Assembly (NCBI GenBank): GCA_031264755.1 | Contig: JAISDO010000008.1 | Location: 55,549-119,548 of the forward strand | Length of the DNA: 64,000 nucleotides | Direction of reading: 5' to 3' | DNA from: Clostridiales bacterium | GTDB taxonomy: Bacteria; Bacillota_A; Clostridia; Christensenellales; Pumilibacteraceae | Shown here: in pieces, positions 26,601 to 34,871 of the stretch | Layout: each line of letters opens with the position of its first letter | Numbering within the stretch: the stretch's first letter is position 1 | Program-made: the position numbers and the translations under genes | The notes under the pieces: model-generated | Databases searched by the model: none | What the model was told of the DNA's origin: nothing | The model's input: the letters and a program-made list of their open reading frames with translations, nothing else

Positions 26601-28435
26601 GACAATTTGGCAGTTAATGTGCTATGTGCCATCAATATATTGACATCATTCTTATAAGCTCCACCTAATGCACGACGCAAACCTGACTTGTGATTGACAT
26701 ACAATCTATGTTGCAAGCTCAAGTTATCCAAGTCATATACACTAGACCCAAAATCTTGCCTAACAATAGTATCTTTGGCAATCCAATCGTCACACAGTTG
26801 CAATGCGCCCCCAATACATTCGTCCACCAATTGTATAGGGACAACTACACTAGTGTCCTCTAATATATCTTGCAACAATTGGATTACGTGTTGCCAATTT
26901 TCCTCAGGCACAACGTCAAGACTTGAATTAAGTATATTGGATAGTTGTGTACCCTCCTCAATCAATTGTATCAATCTAATTGCATTGTCGCTACATTGTT
27001 GTTGGAGTTGATAGCTCAACCGAGACACGACCGTCTTTCGCCAAGGATTGTCTTGTTGGTATCCATTGTCTTGCAAGTAAGTAGCCAATTGACGCAATAT
27101 GTCAATGCATTGTTGCAATTGGCTATAAGATATTTTGTCAGCAAAATTTGCAAAAAAGTTGACATCAACAGCATCTTCTAGCTGTGATAAGAGTCCATAT
27201 ACTTGATATATACTCCTGTCCAAAGGTGAGACTATGGTATGAAGTTGACTAGTATAACTGTTGAGATTAGCCTTGACAGTATGCAATTGATTGAGATCTG
27301 CGTCACAATTCTTAGGCAACTCTACTCTCTTGTTGGACAATTCTAACGATTGATGCAATTGTGCTACTATATATTCACGTTTGGCATTTTGGCTATGCAA
27401 AGATAGACAAAAGTCCTTAAGACCCACATCACTTAGTCTACTATACACAACATCCAATGCTGCCATCTTTTCTGACACAAACAGTACTCTTTTGTCGTCG
27501 TGCAACAATTGAGCTATAATATTGGTTATAGTTTGGCTCTTGCCTGTACCCGGTGGACCCTGTAGCACAAAACTCACCCCTTGTTTAGCTAGAGCAATAG
27601 CGTCCTGCTGGCTACTATCTGCGTCAACCACAGTTAGAGATTGTTGTGGTCTAATTGTATCATGATTGACTTGAGTATATGTTGTAGATATATTGGACAC
27701 ATCGCCCGCAATAGCTTGCACTATAGGACTAGATACTATAGTATCATGGTTGTTGACCAAGTCCATGTACATATCGTTTTTGTTGAACGAGAATAATGAT
27801 ATAACTACTTGCTTATGGATTGAAGCATTGATAGATGATGGCATACAATCTTTCACTTGAGCAAAATAATCATCTAGAGAGCATTCACCATACTCGGGTA
27901 GATTGATACGATACTCTCTATGCAATTTTTGTATCAATGCTTGATTGGATATTATGTCATCATCTCGTCTCTTGACAACAATTGGTGACGCCAAGCTTGA
28001 CTGAGTCATCTCTATGGGCACCAATATGAGTGGTGAATGACAAGTTTGCCCTTTGGTATCTTGCCAGTTGACAAACCCAAATGCAACATAAAGCACGCTA
28101 AAACCTTTTTCTTCAACAAAAGTCTTGGCTTTAGTTCTCAATTGCTTGAGTGTCTTAATAGTCTCATTAGGAGATTGGTTGGTCTCAAACTGACCATATC
28201 TATAGCTATACTGATTGTTTACAATATTTGGGTCTATATTAAAAGATTTTTTGGGGTTGTCAACAATATCCCACAAATGATAAATATCAGGAAGACTTAT
28301 AGATATCAGTGTACGTTGTACTCTATATCCACTTGATTTGGATATGATGGAACAGTTGATTAGGTTGTTGCGTCTAGTAAGATCCAATATGTTGTCACGC
28401 CAATATTTGAGCTTGTTATGTATAAGGTTGTCCAT
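23606..28435 (-). CDS. Giant DUF4011 superfamily 1 helicase with a C-terminal nuclease domain and DUF3320-like repeats
   Basis: A 1609-residue protein. Order: DUF4011 N-terminal region (1-200); SF1 helicase core with Walker A 'LQGPPGTGKSQT' near 295, Walker B 'VIFDEASQV' and C-terminal helicase motifs ending 'LNVAITRARYDL'; a PD-(D/E)XK-like domain of the MTES/VSR type at about 1220-1310 ('YRIDMAV', 'IGIECDGASYH'); then two copies of a DUF3320-like winged-helix module. The copies are 144 residues apart, a 432-base tandem duplication. Proteins of this plan occur in defence and mobile loci; the actual role here is unknown. Start ATG 28435 follows the glf stop by 21 bases, with GGAGG upstream. 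The stop overlaps the wHTH ORF. Confidence 0.88.
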   Translation of the reverse strand: MDNLIHNKLKYWRDNILDLTRRNNLINCSIISKSSGYRVQRTLISISLPDIYHLWDIVDNPKKSFNIDPNIVNNQYSYRYGQFETNQSPNETIKTLKQLRTKAKTFVEEKGFSVLYVAFGFVNWQDTKGQTCHSPLILVPIEMTQSSLASPIVVKRRDDDIISNQALIQKLHREYRINLPEYGECSLDDYFAQVKDCMPSSINASIHKQVVISLFSFNKNDMYMDLVNNHDTIVSSPIVQAIAGDVSNISTTYTQVNHDTIRPQQSLTVVDADSSQQDAIALAKQGVSFVLQGPPGTGKSQTITNIIAQLLHDDKRVLFVSEKMAALDVVYSRLSDVGLKDFCLSLHSQNAKREYIVAQLHQSLELSNKRVELPKNCDADLNQLHTVKANLNSYTSQLHTIVSPLDRSIYQVYGLLSQLEDAVDVNFFANFADKISYSQLQQCIDILRQLATYLQDNGYQQDNPWRKTVVSRLSYQLQQQCSDNAIRLIQLIEEGTQLSNILNSSLDVVPEENWQHVIQLLQDILEDTSVVVPIQLVDECIGGALQLCDDWIAKDTIVRQDFGSSVYDLDNLSLQHRLYVNHKSGLRRALGGAYKNDVNILMAHSTLTAKLSYSEICSRVDNIVRAIQAKEQLDLYLQQLLPINIDDQLKPKLNRAAQLYSIATKYKLSPDSIRKLANIDDKLVDEYRQLLTQCTDWLNQYNVYLTQFASLFGNSSSIINMDLASLMTKVKLCHNNYPALDRYIQYRDIYSKAQELGIQQYIDQITLVQLDSKHIVDSFCKCVYKSWLDIIVPQYQHIDSFRYNYQQQLVSQFVKLDTGHIQYSRQLVLSRLYNKLPNIDDAASNYGEIARLRREMAKKSKRLPTRKLLALIPNLIGVFKPCMMMSPLSVSTFLDSNIKFDTVIFDEASQVRTSDAIGAIYRAKQAIIVGDNKQLPPSSFFAISSDSQDYDQSDSDQNGVNNGQDTTLHDDVDDDRGAYESLLDEAALLPSKMLRWHYRSKHESLIEFSNAKIYDGRLVTFPSVINVSNDMGVSYEYVPQGVYDRGGKSGNRIEAQRVAELVYQHFANYPNRSLGVITFGEVQKEAIEQALEHKRRQDATYEGLFGEDRQEEFFVKSLENVQGDERDSIILSIGYAQDATGKFNMNFGPLTAQGGERRLNVAITRARYDLKLVGSILSTDIRTESITHIGPKLLQLYIDYARHGSQALLGERVDNGSVQFDSMFEESVYNYLRALGYDVATQVGCSGYRIDMAVRHPNHSGRFCIGIECDGASYHSSKTARDRDRLRQSVLENMGWTIYRVWSTHWYRDQNNAKEQLKQAIDAAIAAYQEDNPYSSQVQSTAINLVHNDNPQDDIVLVPKQSSQLSKSRYYGKSPIDIPNSDWVDMLYSCAKDCNSTTKDELFRLVSLNCYGYKIVGSTIKSKLEGALQDLLDQQALYIDGDTINIHNRRVEQPIATNTNTAYTVDKVPNLNTTNIVRNDTPKDDVVLTQAESKQQDDIVLVPKQSSQLPKSRYYGQPANNVPNADFADMIYACARASYGITRDELFKLVSLHCYGWKSVGSTIKSKLSTVLQDMIDLEMLSIVDDDTIQLEDKPYSGQVQSNTTNPNE
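23732..23950 (-). repeat. Internal repeat of the helicase gene, copy 2
   Basis: This stretch matches 24164-24382 at a constant offset of 432 bases, with anchors such as GTACCAAGACAATATCATC and AAGCTTGGATTTGATAGTAC in both. It encodes the second DUF3320-like module and its linker. Confidence 0.85.
24164..24382 (-). repeat. Internal repeat of the helicase gene, copy 1
   Basis: First copy of the 432-base-spaced tandem duplication. Divergence between the copies is mostly outside the GSTIKSKL and DDIVLVPKQSSQL segments. Confidence 0.85.
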
Positions 28436-28456
28436 GCTTACCAATATCCTCCACAA

Positions 28457-29581
28457 TCAATCCACAAAGTGCCCAAATTCATTTTTGACTGCGACAATTG
28501 CCTTGAGCACAGCTTTGTCCATATCATAGTACTTGTAGTGACCCAATCTACCACCAAATATTACATGCGGAACCGAACGTGATAGATCTTGATATCTGGC
28601 TAGCATCACTTCGTTGTGAGCGTCGTTGATAGGATAGTACGGTTCGGTATCCGTAGTCCAATCTTTGGGATACTCTCTAGTTATTACAGTCTTGTTGGAT
28701 TGATTAGAGTTGGAAGCAAAATGCTTGTGCTCTATTATCCTAGTATATGGCACATGTCTCTCGGTATAATTGGCGACAGCCGCACCCTGATAATTGTCCA
28801 TGTCTAGTACCGTCGTCTCAAAATGCAAACTACGATACTCTAGGTGACCATAGCAATAGTCAAAGAACTTGTCTATCATACCTGTATATACTATCTTGGT
28901 AGCTATATTAGGCTTGAGTCTTATTAAGTCAAAATAATCTGTACCAAGCTCTACATGCACACCCTCCAACATATTGCTCACCATCTCTGTATATCCACCT
29001 TGTGGTATGCCTTGATACGAATCGTTAAAATAATTATTGTCGTATGTATATCTCAATGGCAGACGTTTGATTATGTCTATGGGCAATTCGGCACAGGGTC
29101 TACCCCATTGTTTTTCGGTATAGCCCTTGATCAGTTTGTTGTATATATCATATCCTACCATAGATATGGCTTGTTCTTCTAAGTTGGTAGGCTTGTCTAC
29201 CCCAAACATTTTGATTTGCTCTGATATCTTAGCTCTAGCTTGCTCTGGCGTAGTCGTACCCCACAGCTTGTAGAATGTATTCATATTGAAAGGTAGATTG
29301 TATACCTGTCCCTTGTGTACGGCTATAGGACTATGGCTATATATATCAAAATTGGCAAAACGATTGACATAGTCCCACACCATGTCATAGCTAGTATGAA
29401 ATATGTGAGCACCATATTGATGTACCAATATGTCACCCACAGTGCTTGTGTACGCATTGCCCGCTATGTGATCTCGTGCATCAATAACAAGACAAGTCTT
29501 GTTATTGGCTCTAATTTGTTGAGCAAATACCGCTCCAAACAATCCTGCTCCCACTACAAGATAATCATAATGTTTTTTCAT
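28457..29581 (-). CDS. glf: UDP-galactopyranose mutase
   Basis: A 374-residue flavoenzyme that converts UDP-galactopyranose to UDP-galactofuranose for surface polysaccharides. The FAD-binding Rossmann motif 'VVGAGLFGAVFA' is at residues 6-17; 'NMNTFYKLWG', 'EKQWGRP' and the C-terminal 'IFGGRLGHYKYYDMDK' are conserved family segments, and length is typical. The ATG at 29581 lies 17 bases inside the upstream M50 protease gene, so translation is coupled. There are no other galactofuran genes nearby, but a GT8 glycosyltransferase and LTA synthase are encoded at 58-64 kb. Confidence 0.95.
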   Translation of the reverse strand: MKKHYDYLVVGAGLFGAVFAQQIRANNKTCLVIDARDHIAGNAYTSTVGDILVHQYGAHIFHTSYDMVWDYVNRFANFDIYSHSPIAVHKGQVYNLPFNMNTFYKLWGTTTPEQARAKISEQIKMFGVDKPTNLEEQAISMVGYDIYNKLIKGYTEKQWGRPCAELPIDIIKRLPLRYTYDNNYFNDSYQGIPQGGYTEMVSNMLEGVHVELGTDYFDLIRLKPNIATKIVYTGMIDKFFDYCYGHLEYRSLHFETTVLDMDNYQGAAVANYTERHVPYTRIIEHKHFASNSNQSNKTVITREYPKDWTTDTEPYYPINDAHNEVMLARYQDLSRSVPHVIFGGRLGHYKYYDMDKAVLKAIVAVKNEFGHFVD

Positions 29582-30422
29582 AAGTTGACGGGCTCATCGC
29601 CTGACCAATTGTACTGTCATAATCGTTGTTGAGAGCCAAACTCTCCAATTGATGCTCAAACAAGACTGATACAACTTGTCCATTGTCTACAATAGTATAT
29701 CTATGGTAATATTGACTATTGAGCATCCTAAAAGCTTGACGCAAAGTGGTATGCTTGGTGATGACAATATCTCTCAATTGTATACCTTTTGTAATTTTGT
29801 CAGTACGATACGCTATAGAGTACAATCTTTGGTACTTGTTGGATTTGTCTGGAAATATACTAGTCAAAAAGACAAAACCAGATATCAGAGCTATTGTAAT
29901 ATTGACGCCATTAGCAATAGCTACCACGCATATACACAGCAATACAAATGCCACAACAATCCCAATCAACCGAAAGACAGCATATGCTCGTTGTCTCTTG
30001 TAGTGCCTAGATAGTATTGCAAGCAGTATCCTTCCACCGTCCAATGGATATATAGGACAAAGATTGATGACAAATATAGCAAAATTGGCTATTAGCAATG
30101 CCTCACTATATACATAAGTAACGGGCCAAATCCACCATACGGCAACTATCAAGATAGCAATAGCCAAATTGATTAGAGGACCCGCCAAAGCTATAAGGAT
30201 CTCATCTTTGCACTTGATAATATCAAACTGTCCTGTGAGACTAGCACCATATGGCATGAGTCTAATAGTATGCAATTGATAACCCAATCTCTCAGCAACT
30301 TCAGCATGACAAAACTCATGCAACAAGACTACCAATACATAAGCCACAAACTCTACGCCAAGCCCACACAAGAACATTGCAAAACCCATCAAAAATATAA
30401 ACGGCGAAACTCTAAAGGACAT
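29565..30422 (-). CDS. M50 site-2-type intramembrane metalloprotease, SpoIVFB-like
   Basis: A 285-residue polytopic protease. The zinc-binding HEFCH (H35, E36, H39) and the third ligand in 'NLCPIYPLDGGR' (D128) are intact, with four to six membrane segments, then a C-terminal CBS-like domain ('LRDIVITKHTTLRQAFRML...YTIVDN'). This order, protease plus CBS, is that of SpoIVFB, which cleaves pro-sigma-K in the forespore membrane. No SpoIVFA partner is nearby, so a general regulated-proteolysis role is equally possible. The stop overlaps glf. Confidence 0.85.
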   Translation of the reverse strand: MSFRVSPFIFLMGFAMFLCGLGVEFVAYVLVVLLHEFCHAEVAERLGYQLHTIRLMPYGASLTGQFDIIKCKDEILIALAGPLINLAIAILIVAVWWIWPVTYVYSEALLIANFAIFVINLCPIYPLDGGRILLAILSRHYKRQRAYAVFRLIGIVVAFVLLCICVVAIANGVNITIALISGFVFLTSIFPDKSNKYQRLYSIAYRTDKITKGIQLRDIVITKHTTLRQAFRMLNSQYYHRYTIVDNGQVVSVLFEHQLESLALNNDYDSTIGQAMSPSTYEKTL

Positions 30423-30484
30423 GGTATACTATATGCAATATACTATGGACTAATTACAAAGAAGTTTTGCACCCGGAGACATGC

Positions 30485-31588
30485 TCAAAATCTATCGTGT
30501 TGTCTAGATACTCTAAGAAAAGTAGCACATTTGCCAAATTGCTTGATACCTGTAGCACCTATATAAGTACCCGCACTACGCAATCCACCCAAGATATCAT
30601 CTATAACAGCTGCAACAGGTCCTATATATGGGACTTCTTCTTTGCGACCTTCGCTAGTGCGATAATCCTTCATGCCCATCATAAATTTCTGTTGAGCATA
30701 TTGACTAGACATGCCATACCAGATTTTAAATTTTTGCACTTCTTTTTTGAGCCCTAGCAACTCACCTGTATCGGGGTCTACATTGACTATATTGCTCTGT
30801 ATGACTTTTTGGACTATCTCACCATCCATCTCGTCAGTGCCTGACAACATACCACCCAACATAACAAAGTCGGCATTGGCAGCAAATGCTTTGGCTATAT
30901 CACCTGGGGATCTCATGCCCCCGTCTAGCACTATGCCAGCTTCTAGACCATGTGCGGCATCACCACACTCTATACACGCACTCAACTGTGGATATCCTAC
31001 ACCCGTCTTAAGTCTAGTAGTACATGCACTACCTGGGCCTATGCCTACCTTAACAAAGTCAGCTCCCGCCAATATCAACTCTTGAACCAACTCTGCAGTA
31101 CATACATTGCCCGCTATTATTACTGTATTGGGGTTGTTTTCTCTTACTTTTTTGACAAAATCTGAGTATCGTTTGGTGTATCCATTGGCTATATCTATAC
31201 ACAGATGCAAGTCCTGTCTAGACTTGATTTTGCCTGCGTTCACCAATTGCTCTGCGACTTTTTGGTATGTAGCATACTCTTCTTCTGACATACCTATAGT
31301 GTACATACAGTGTGCTAGAGTAACAGCGTCTTGATGCAACCAATCGTGCAATTGATAGAACTTGTTGATAGCCACTAGCATATTGTATCTAGCAAAAACC
31401 TTAGCCATAGCAAATGTACCAGTGGACATATTAGCAGCTATAATAGGTACACATTCAAACGATACCTGTGACCACTTGGTCTTAAACATTCTATTAAGCA
31501 CAAAATCTTTGCGACTAACTAGTGTGCTACGTTTGGGTTTGAGCAACACATCGGCAAAATCCAGCTTGATATCATTCTCTATTATCAT
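30485..31588 (-). CDS. guaC: GMP reductase
   Basis: A 367-residue TIM-barrel enzyme of the IMP dehydrogenase/GMP reductase family that deaminates GMP to IMP with NADPH. The catalytic loop 'GPGSACTTRLKTGVGYPQ', the phosphate-binding 'DGGMRSPGDIAKAFAANAD' and 'GGMLSGTDE' are present. The absence of CBS domains and the length favour GuaC over IMPDH. AGGATAATACATG gives a reasonable ribosome binding site. It follows the two phosphoribosyltransferases and the purine permease on the same strand, completing a purine salvage/interconversion group. Confidence 0.9.
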   Translation of the reverse strand: MIIENDIKLDFADVLLKPKRSTLVSRKDFVLNRMFKTKWSQVSFECVPIIAANMSTGTFAMAKVFARYNMLVAINKFYQLHDWLHQDAVTLAHCMYTIGMSEEEYATYQKVAEQLVNAGKIKSRQDLHLCIDIANGYTKRYSDFVKKVRENNPNTVIIAGNVCTAELVQELILAGADFVKVGIGPGSACTTRLKTGVGYPQLSACIECGDAAHGLEAGIVLDGGMRSPGDIAKAFAANADFVMLGGMLSGTDEMDGEIVQKVIQSNIVNVDPDTGELLGLKKEVQKFKIWYGMSSQYAQQKFMMGMKDYRTSEGRKEEVPYIGPVAAVIDDILGGLRSAGTYIGATGIKQFGKCATFLRVSRQHDRF

Positions 31589-31630
31589 GTATTATCCTCA
31601 CACATTGACATATAATATATAGTTGGGAGC

Positions 31631-32443
31631 TCACTTGCGACTTCTTATATACTCTCCACCGGCATACCTTGACACCCACGATATAATAGTATCACTATCT
31701 ATACCTAATATAGAACTAACCTTGATAGAAGAATATCCAGACATATAAGCTATCACAGCAGTATACTTGATATCGTCACTATATCCTTTGGGAAATGGAG
31801 TATAATACGAATTGCAAAATCTACAATGAGCTCTCTGTACACCTATCTTTGTTCGACCTTTTTTGATTTGTTTGGTTCGGTCGCCACATTTTGGACATAC
31901 AAGACCATCTTTGAGCATGTACAATAACTGATCATAACACTTGCTCGCATTGGGCAACTTGAGTAGATGTTCGTATCTATTGTCCCAAGGCAATACCACC
32001 CAAACAGTGTTGCAATCCAATTGCAAGATTTCGGCACAAAAATCAAGCATGGATATACTATTTGCATTACAAAATAGTGAAGCAAATAGTACATTCTTGA
32101 GTACACCCTTCTGAGCATACTTCTCTCTCAACAGTTTGACAGTTGTGCCGGATTTGACTATATCATCAACCACAAGTATCTTGGACAACTTAGCTAAGGA
32201 GAGACTATCGTAATTGACCATTGGCTTGTGCAATCTATTGGACAACACTACTGCTAGGATCATACCGCCACGTGGTATGCCACAAACATAATCTATATCT
32301 TGCCCACTATTAGCAATACTAGCTATAATACTATTGCAACAATCATCAAACTCATCCCAAGATATGTTGAGTATTCTGTGACTCTCCAACTCAACATCAG
32401 CTAGCGAACCTTCCAATGACACATCTGAGCTGCCTAACATCAT
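31631..32443 (-). CDS. Phosphoribosyltransferase fused to a transposase-like zinc ribbon and helix-turn-helix
   Basis: A 270-residue protein in two parts. Residues 20-160 form a type I phosphoribosyltransferase: 'CGIPRGGMILAVVLSN' and the PRPP loop 'ILVVDDIVKSGTT' (89-101) with both acidic residues. Residues 181-262 hold a zinc ribbon (C183, C186, C207, C210) followed by a helix-turn-helix 'SSIKVSSILGIDSDTIISWV', a module of the type found at the N-terminus of IS1-like transposases. The enzyme half is paralogous to the neighbour at 32470. The fusion suggests a DNA-binding regulator that senses PRPP or a nucleobase, in the way PurR of Bacillus reuses a PRTase fold, but with different DNA-binding parts. 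Start ATG 32443 was chosen as it follows the upstream stop and AGAAG; a TTG lies at 32494. Confidence 0.85.
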   Translation of the reverse strand: MMLGSSDVSLEGSLADVELESHRILNISWDEFDDCCNSIIASIANSGQDIDYVCGIPRGGMILAVVLSNRLHKPMVNYDSLSLAKLSKILVVDDIVKSGTTVKLLREKYAQKGVLKNVLFASLFCNANSISMLDFCAEILQLDCNTVWVVLPWDNRYEHLLKLPNASKCYDQLLYMLKDGLVCPKCGDRTKQIKKGRTKIGVQRAHCRFCNSYYTPFPKGYSDDIKYTAVIAYMSGYSSIKVSSILGIDSDTIISWVSRYAGGEYIRSRK

Positions 32444-32469
32444 AAAATATCTTCTACAACCAACCCCAT

Positions 32470-32919
32470 CTATTCCCAAGGAAAAGCTATCCAACGATAG
32501 TCTTGGCTGCCTATCTCAGCAGGCAAGAATTGCGAATAAAAGTCAGGTACAACCATAGCACCAGCTCTATACAACAACGCTGCCGTCTTGATATGCATAT
32601 CATATCCTTTGCTCTTGTACTGATTGCGAAACAACTGAAAAGTCTCCCCAGTGTCACTCATATCGTCGCATACTAGGATATTCTTGCCTTCTTTAGCATG
32701 CATAAGACCATCGTCTAGTATCATAGGTATGCCAAGTCTATTGGACAACTTGACACTCAACGGCAATCCACCACGTGGCACTCCATGTATATAGTCAGGT
32801 CTATAATTGACCTTGTCCATAGCTTGAATAATGCTGTCCACATGCCTGTCAAAATCTTGCCAAGTCATATACTCAAGTGGATATGTTTGCTTAAGTTCTT
32901 CTCTAAATTCTACACCCAT
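32470..32919 (-). CDS. Purine-type phosphoribosyltransferase
   Basis: A 149-residue type I phosphoribosyltransferase with 'HGVPRGGLPLSVKLSN' and the PRPP loop 'ILVCDDMSDTGET' (81-93), close in size to xanthine/guanine (Gpt-type) enzymes that convert a nucleobase and PRPP to the nucleotide. AAGGAG stands six bases before the ATG and a perfect consensus promoter lies 65 bases further up. The downstream gene encodes a paralogue with an added DNA-binding tail; the pair shares the same N-terminal start (SWDEFD / TWQDFD) and the same end (LPWD / AFPWE). Base specificity cannot be told, but the adjacent permease and guaC indicate purines. Confidence 0.88.
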   Translation of the reverse strand: MGVEFREELKQTYPLEYMTWQDFDRHVDSIIQAMDKVNYRPDYIHGVPRGGLPLSVKLSNRLGIPMILDDGLMHAKEGKNILVCDDMSDTGETFQLFRNQYKSKGYDMHIKTAALLYRAGAMVVPDFYSQFLPAEIGSQDYRWIAFPWE

Positions 32920-32983
32920 TAGATGCTCCTTATTGTGACTTATTCAATATTACAACATAACCAAAGCATTACTGAACAAGTCT

Positions 32984-33012
32984 ATTATAATCTTTAATAT
33001 TTGTATTGTCAA
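32984..33012 (-). promoter_or_regulatory. Consensus promoter of the phosphoribosyltransferase-guaC group
   Basis: TTGACA (33007-33012), 17-base spacer, TATAAT (32984-32989) on the minus strand. Upstream, an imperfect long hairpin (about 33027-33082, arms TTGGTACA/TGTACCAA) may end the permease transcript or carry control. Confidence 0.85.
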
Positions 33013-33096
33013 ATCTTCATTGGTACAAACACCCTACTCATCATTAGACAATAATTGGGTACTGTACCAAATATTGCAATATAGTATTGCAGTATA

Positions 33097-34683
33097 TTAG
33101 CCTAGTATAAAGAATAGCAAAAACAATCCCGCTATAACAAAAGCCGTAATGGACGGAAATTTGGTCTTAGTATCAGTTGTGTCTTCGTGCACTTGCTCAG
33201 ATTGCTCTTGTTGCCACAACTCGGGATCTATCTCACCCATAGAAGCACTCATTGTAGCCTCAACCATCTGGCGGTTGCCCTTGATATTTTCTACAACCCA
33301 ACATAGTGTAGTTATCAACACATAAGCAATAACACCCAGTCCTATACCATTGGCTATAGAGTATGTCAAAGGCATCATTGCAATAGCCAAGAATGCTGGG
33401 GCCGCTACCCTAATATCCCTAAAGTTGATATTGGTAATATTGCCTATCATCAACACTCCTACATACAACAGAACCGAAGCTGCCGCAGCACCCGGTATAA
33501 AGGCAAATATAGGCAATATAAACAACGACAAAACAAACATAAAGACCATAACCAAAGCAGAGAATCCAGTCCTACCCCCCTCGGCTATACCACTACCACT
33601 CTCTATATATATAACAACATTAGACACACCAACTACAGAGCCCAATACTGTAGCCAGAGCATCACTCATCAATGCTCTATTGAACCTAATAGGTTTGCCA
33701 TCTTCACCTATCAATTGTCCTTTGCCACGACCTTGTGTCATCTGAGACAATGCCATAACGCCGCCCATAGTATCAAATATATCAATAATACTAAAAGCTA
33801 TTATCAGCCCCATCACCTCAACGAATGATCCAGCAGGAAAGTTGAATCCTTTGGCAAACAAACCAAAAGCACCAGTTTCGGGATCTCCACTAAAAGCAGC
33901 ACTGAAGCTCTCCCAAAACTTCCATGAGACTCCGCTCTCCCCTCTCAACATACCATAGTCTAGCAACCGCTCTTCAATTGCCAAAGGCAAGCTCACAACA
34001 CCCGCAAACACAGTTGCAGCCAACAAGCCCAACAATGCCGCACCTTTGACATTGTAGTGAGACAGTACACATATCACCACAAATCCAAATATACAAGTGA
34101 TAGCACCCGCAGTTTGAGCATTGTAAGTGCCAAAGTCTACAAGAGTTACAAATGTACCTGGATCTGCCGCTATAACGCCTGCATTCTTTAGACCTATAAA
34201 AGCAACAAACAATCCTATACCACTTGCTATAGCTATCTTAAGATCTTTGGGTATACTGTCAAATAGCTTTGTTCTTGCAAGTATCATACTACCGTCGCTA
34301 TTGCGACCAATGGGCAATACAGACACTATGACAAATACTATACCTGATATAAATATTATAGCTAGAGCATTTTCAAATACTAGGCTACTACCCGCACCCG
34401 CTAACACCCCAGCAAACATGCTATTGAGACCCATACCGGGACACTGTACAAATGGCAATCTAGCATACAAGCTAGTCAACAATGTACCGATTATGCAACC
34501 TAATGCAGTAGCTACTATTAGAGCAGGAGTCCTGACACCAGGCTGAAATCCCTGCATAGCAAGTGGATTGAGTGTAAGAATATATGCAACAGTAGCAAAA
34601 GTAACTATACCTGCAAGTATCTCTACCTTGAAGCTGCTACCCATTTTGGTTATACCAAAATAATTGTCCAATTTTTGTTTCAT
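33097..34683 (-). CDS. NCS2 family (AzgA-type) purine permease
   Basis: A 528-residue membrane transporter with about 12-14 membrane segments. The N-terminus 'DNYFGITKMGSSFKVEILAG', 'LTLNPLAM' and the substrate-site segments 'CPGMGLNSMFA' and 'DIFDTMGGVMALSQM' are those of the AzgA (PbuG/PbuO) branch that imports guanine, hypoxanthine or adenine with protons. The ATG has AAAGGG upstream. It leads the purine salvage group. No purine riboswitch was recognised upstream. Confidence 0.92.
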   Translation of the reverse strand: MKQKLDNYFGITKMGSSFKVEILAGIVTFATVAYILTLNPLAMQGFQPGVRTPALIVATALGCIIGTLLTSLYARLPFVQCPGMGLNSMFAGVLAGAGSSLVFENALAIIFISGIVFVIVSVLPIGRNSDGSMILARTKLFDSIPKDLKIAIASGIGLFVAFIGLKNAGVIAADPGTFVTLVDFGTYNAQTAGAITCIFGFVVICVLSHYNVKGAALLGLLAATVFAGVVSLPLAIEERLLDYGMLRGESGVSWKFWESFSAAFSGDPETGAFGLFAKGFNFPAGSFVEVMGLIIAFSIIDIFDTMGGVMALSQMTQGRGKGQLIGEDGKPIRFNRALMSDALATVLGSVVGVSNVVIYIESGSGIAEGGRTGFSALVMVFMFVLSLFILPIFAFIPGAAAASVLLYVGVLMIGNITNINFRDIRVAAPAFLAIAMMPLTYSIANGIGLGVIAYVLITTLCWVVENIKGNRQMVEATMSASMGEIDPELWQQEQSEQVHEDTTDTKTKFPSITAFVIAGLFLLFFILG

Positions 34684-34812
34684 GCAATTATCCCTTTAAT
34701 GTTGTTATAATGTGTAATCCTAAAACAAGTCTTGAGTATAACACAAAACAATACTACTAGACTAGCACACAAAACACAAAATATACCGACAAAGTGCACC
34801 TACATACCCCAA

Positions 34813-34852
34813 AAATGCACTCAACCATCATAGTACATTGGTGAGTGCATTT
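34813..34852 (-). terminator. Intrinsic terminator after mnmG
   Basis: 11-base arms (34813-34823, 34842-34852), then five T on the minus strand. Confidence 0.85.
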
Positions 34853-34871
34853 GACATGTTTGATTACACAC

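Noticed and set aside
31631..31900. Insertion sequence remnant of IS1 type
   Set aside because: The zinc-ribbon/HTH part is in frame with the PRTase, with no DDE catalytic part, terminal repeats or target duplication, so it is treated as a domain fusion.
34684..34800. Purine riboswitch upstream of the purine permease
   Set aside because: The conserved core of the purine aptamer could not be found in the 213-base upstream region.
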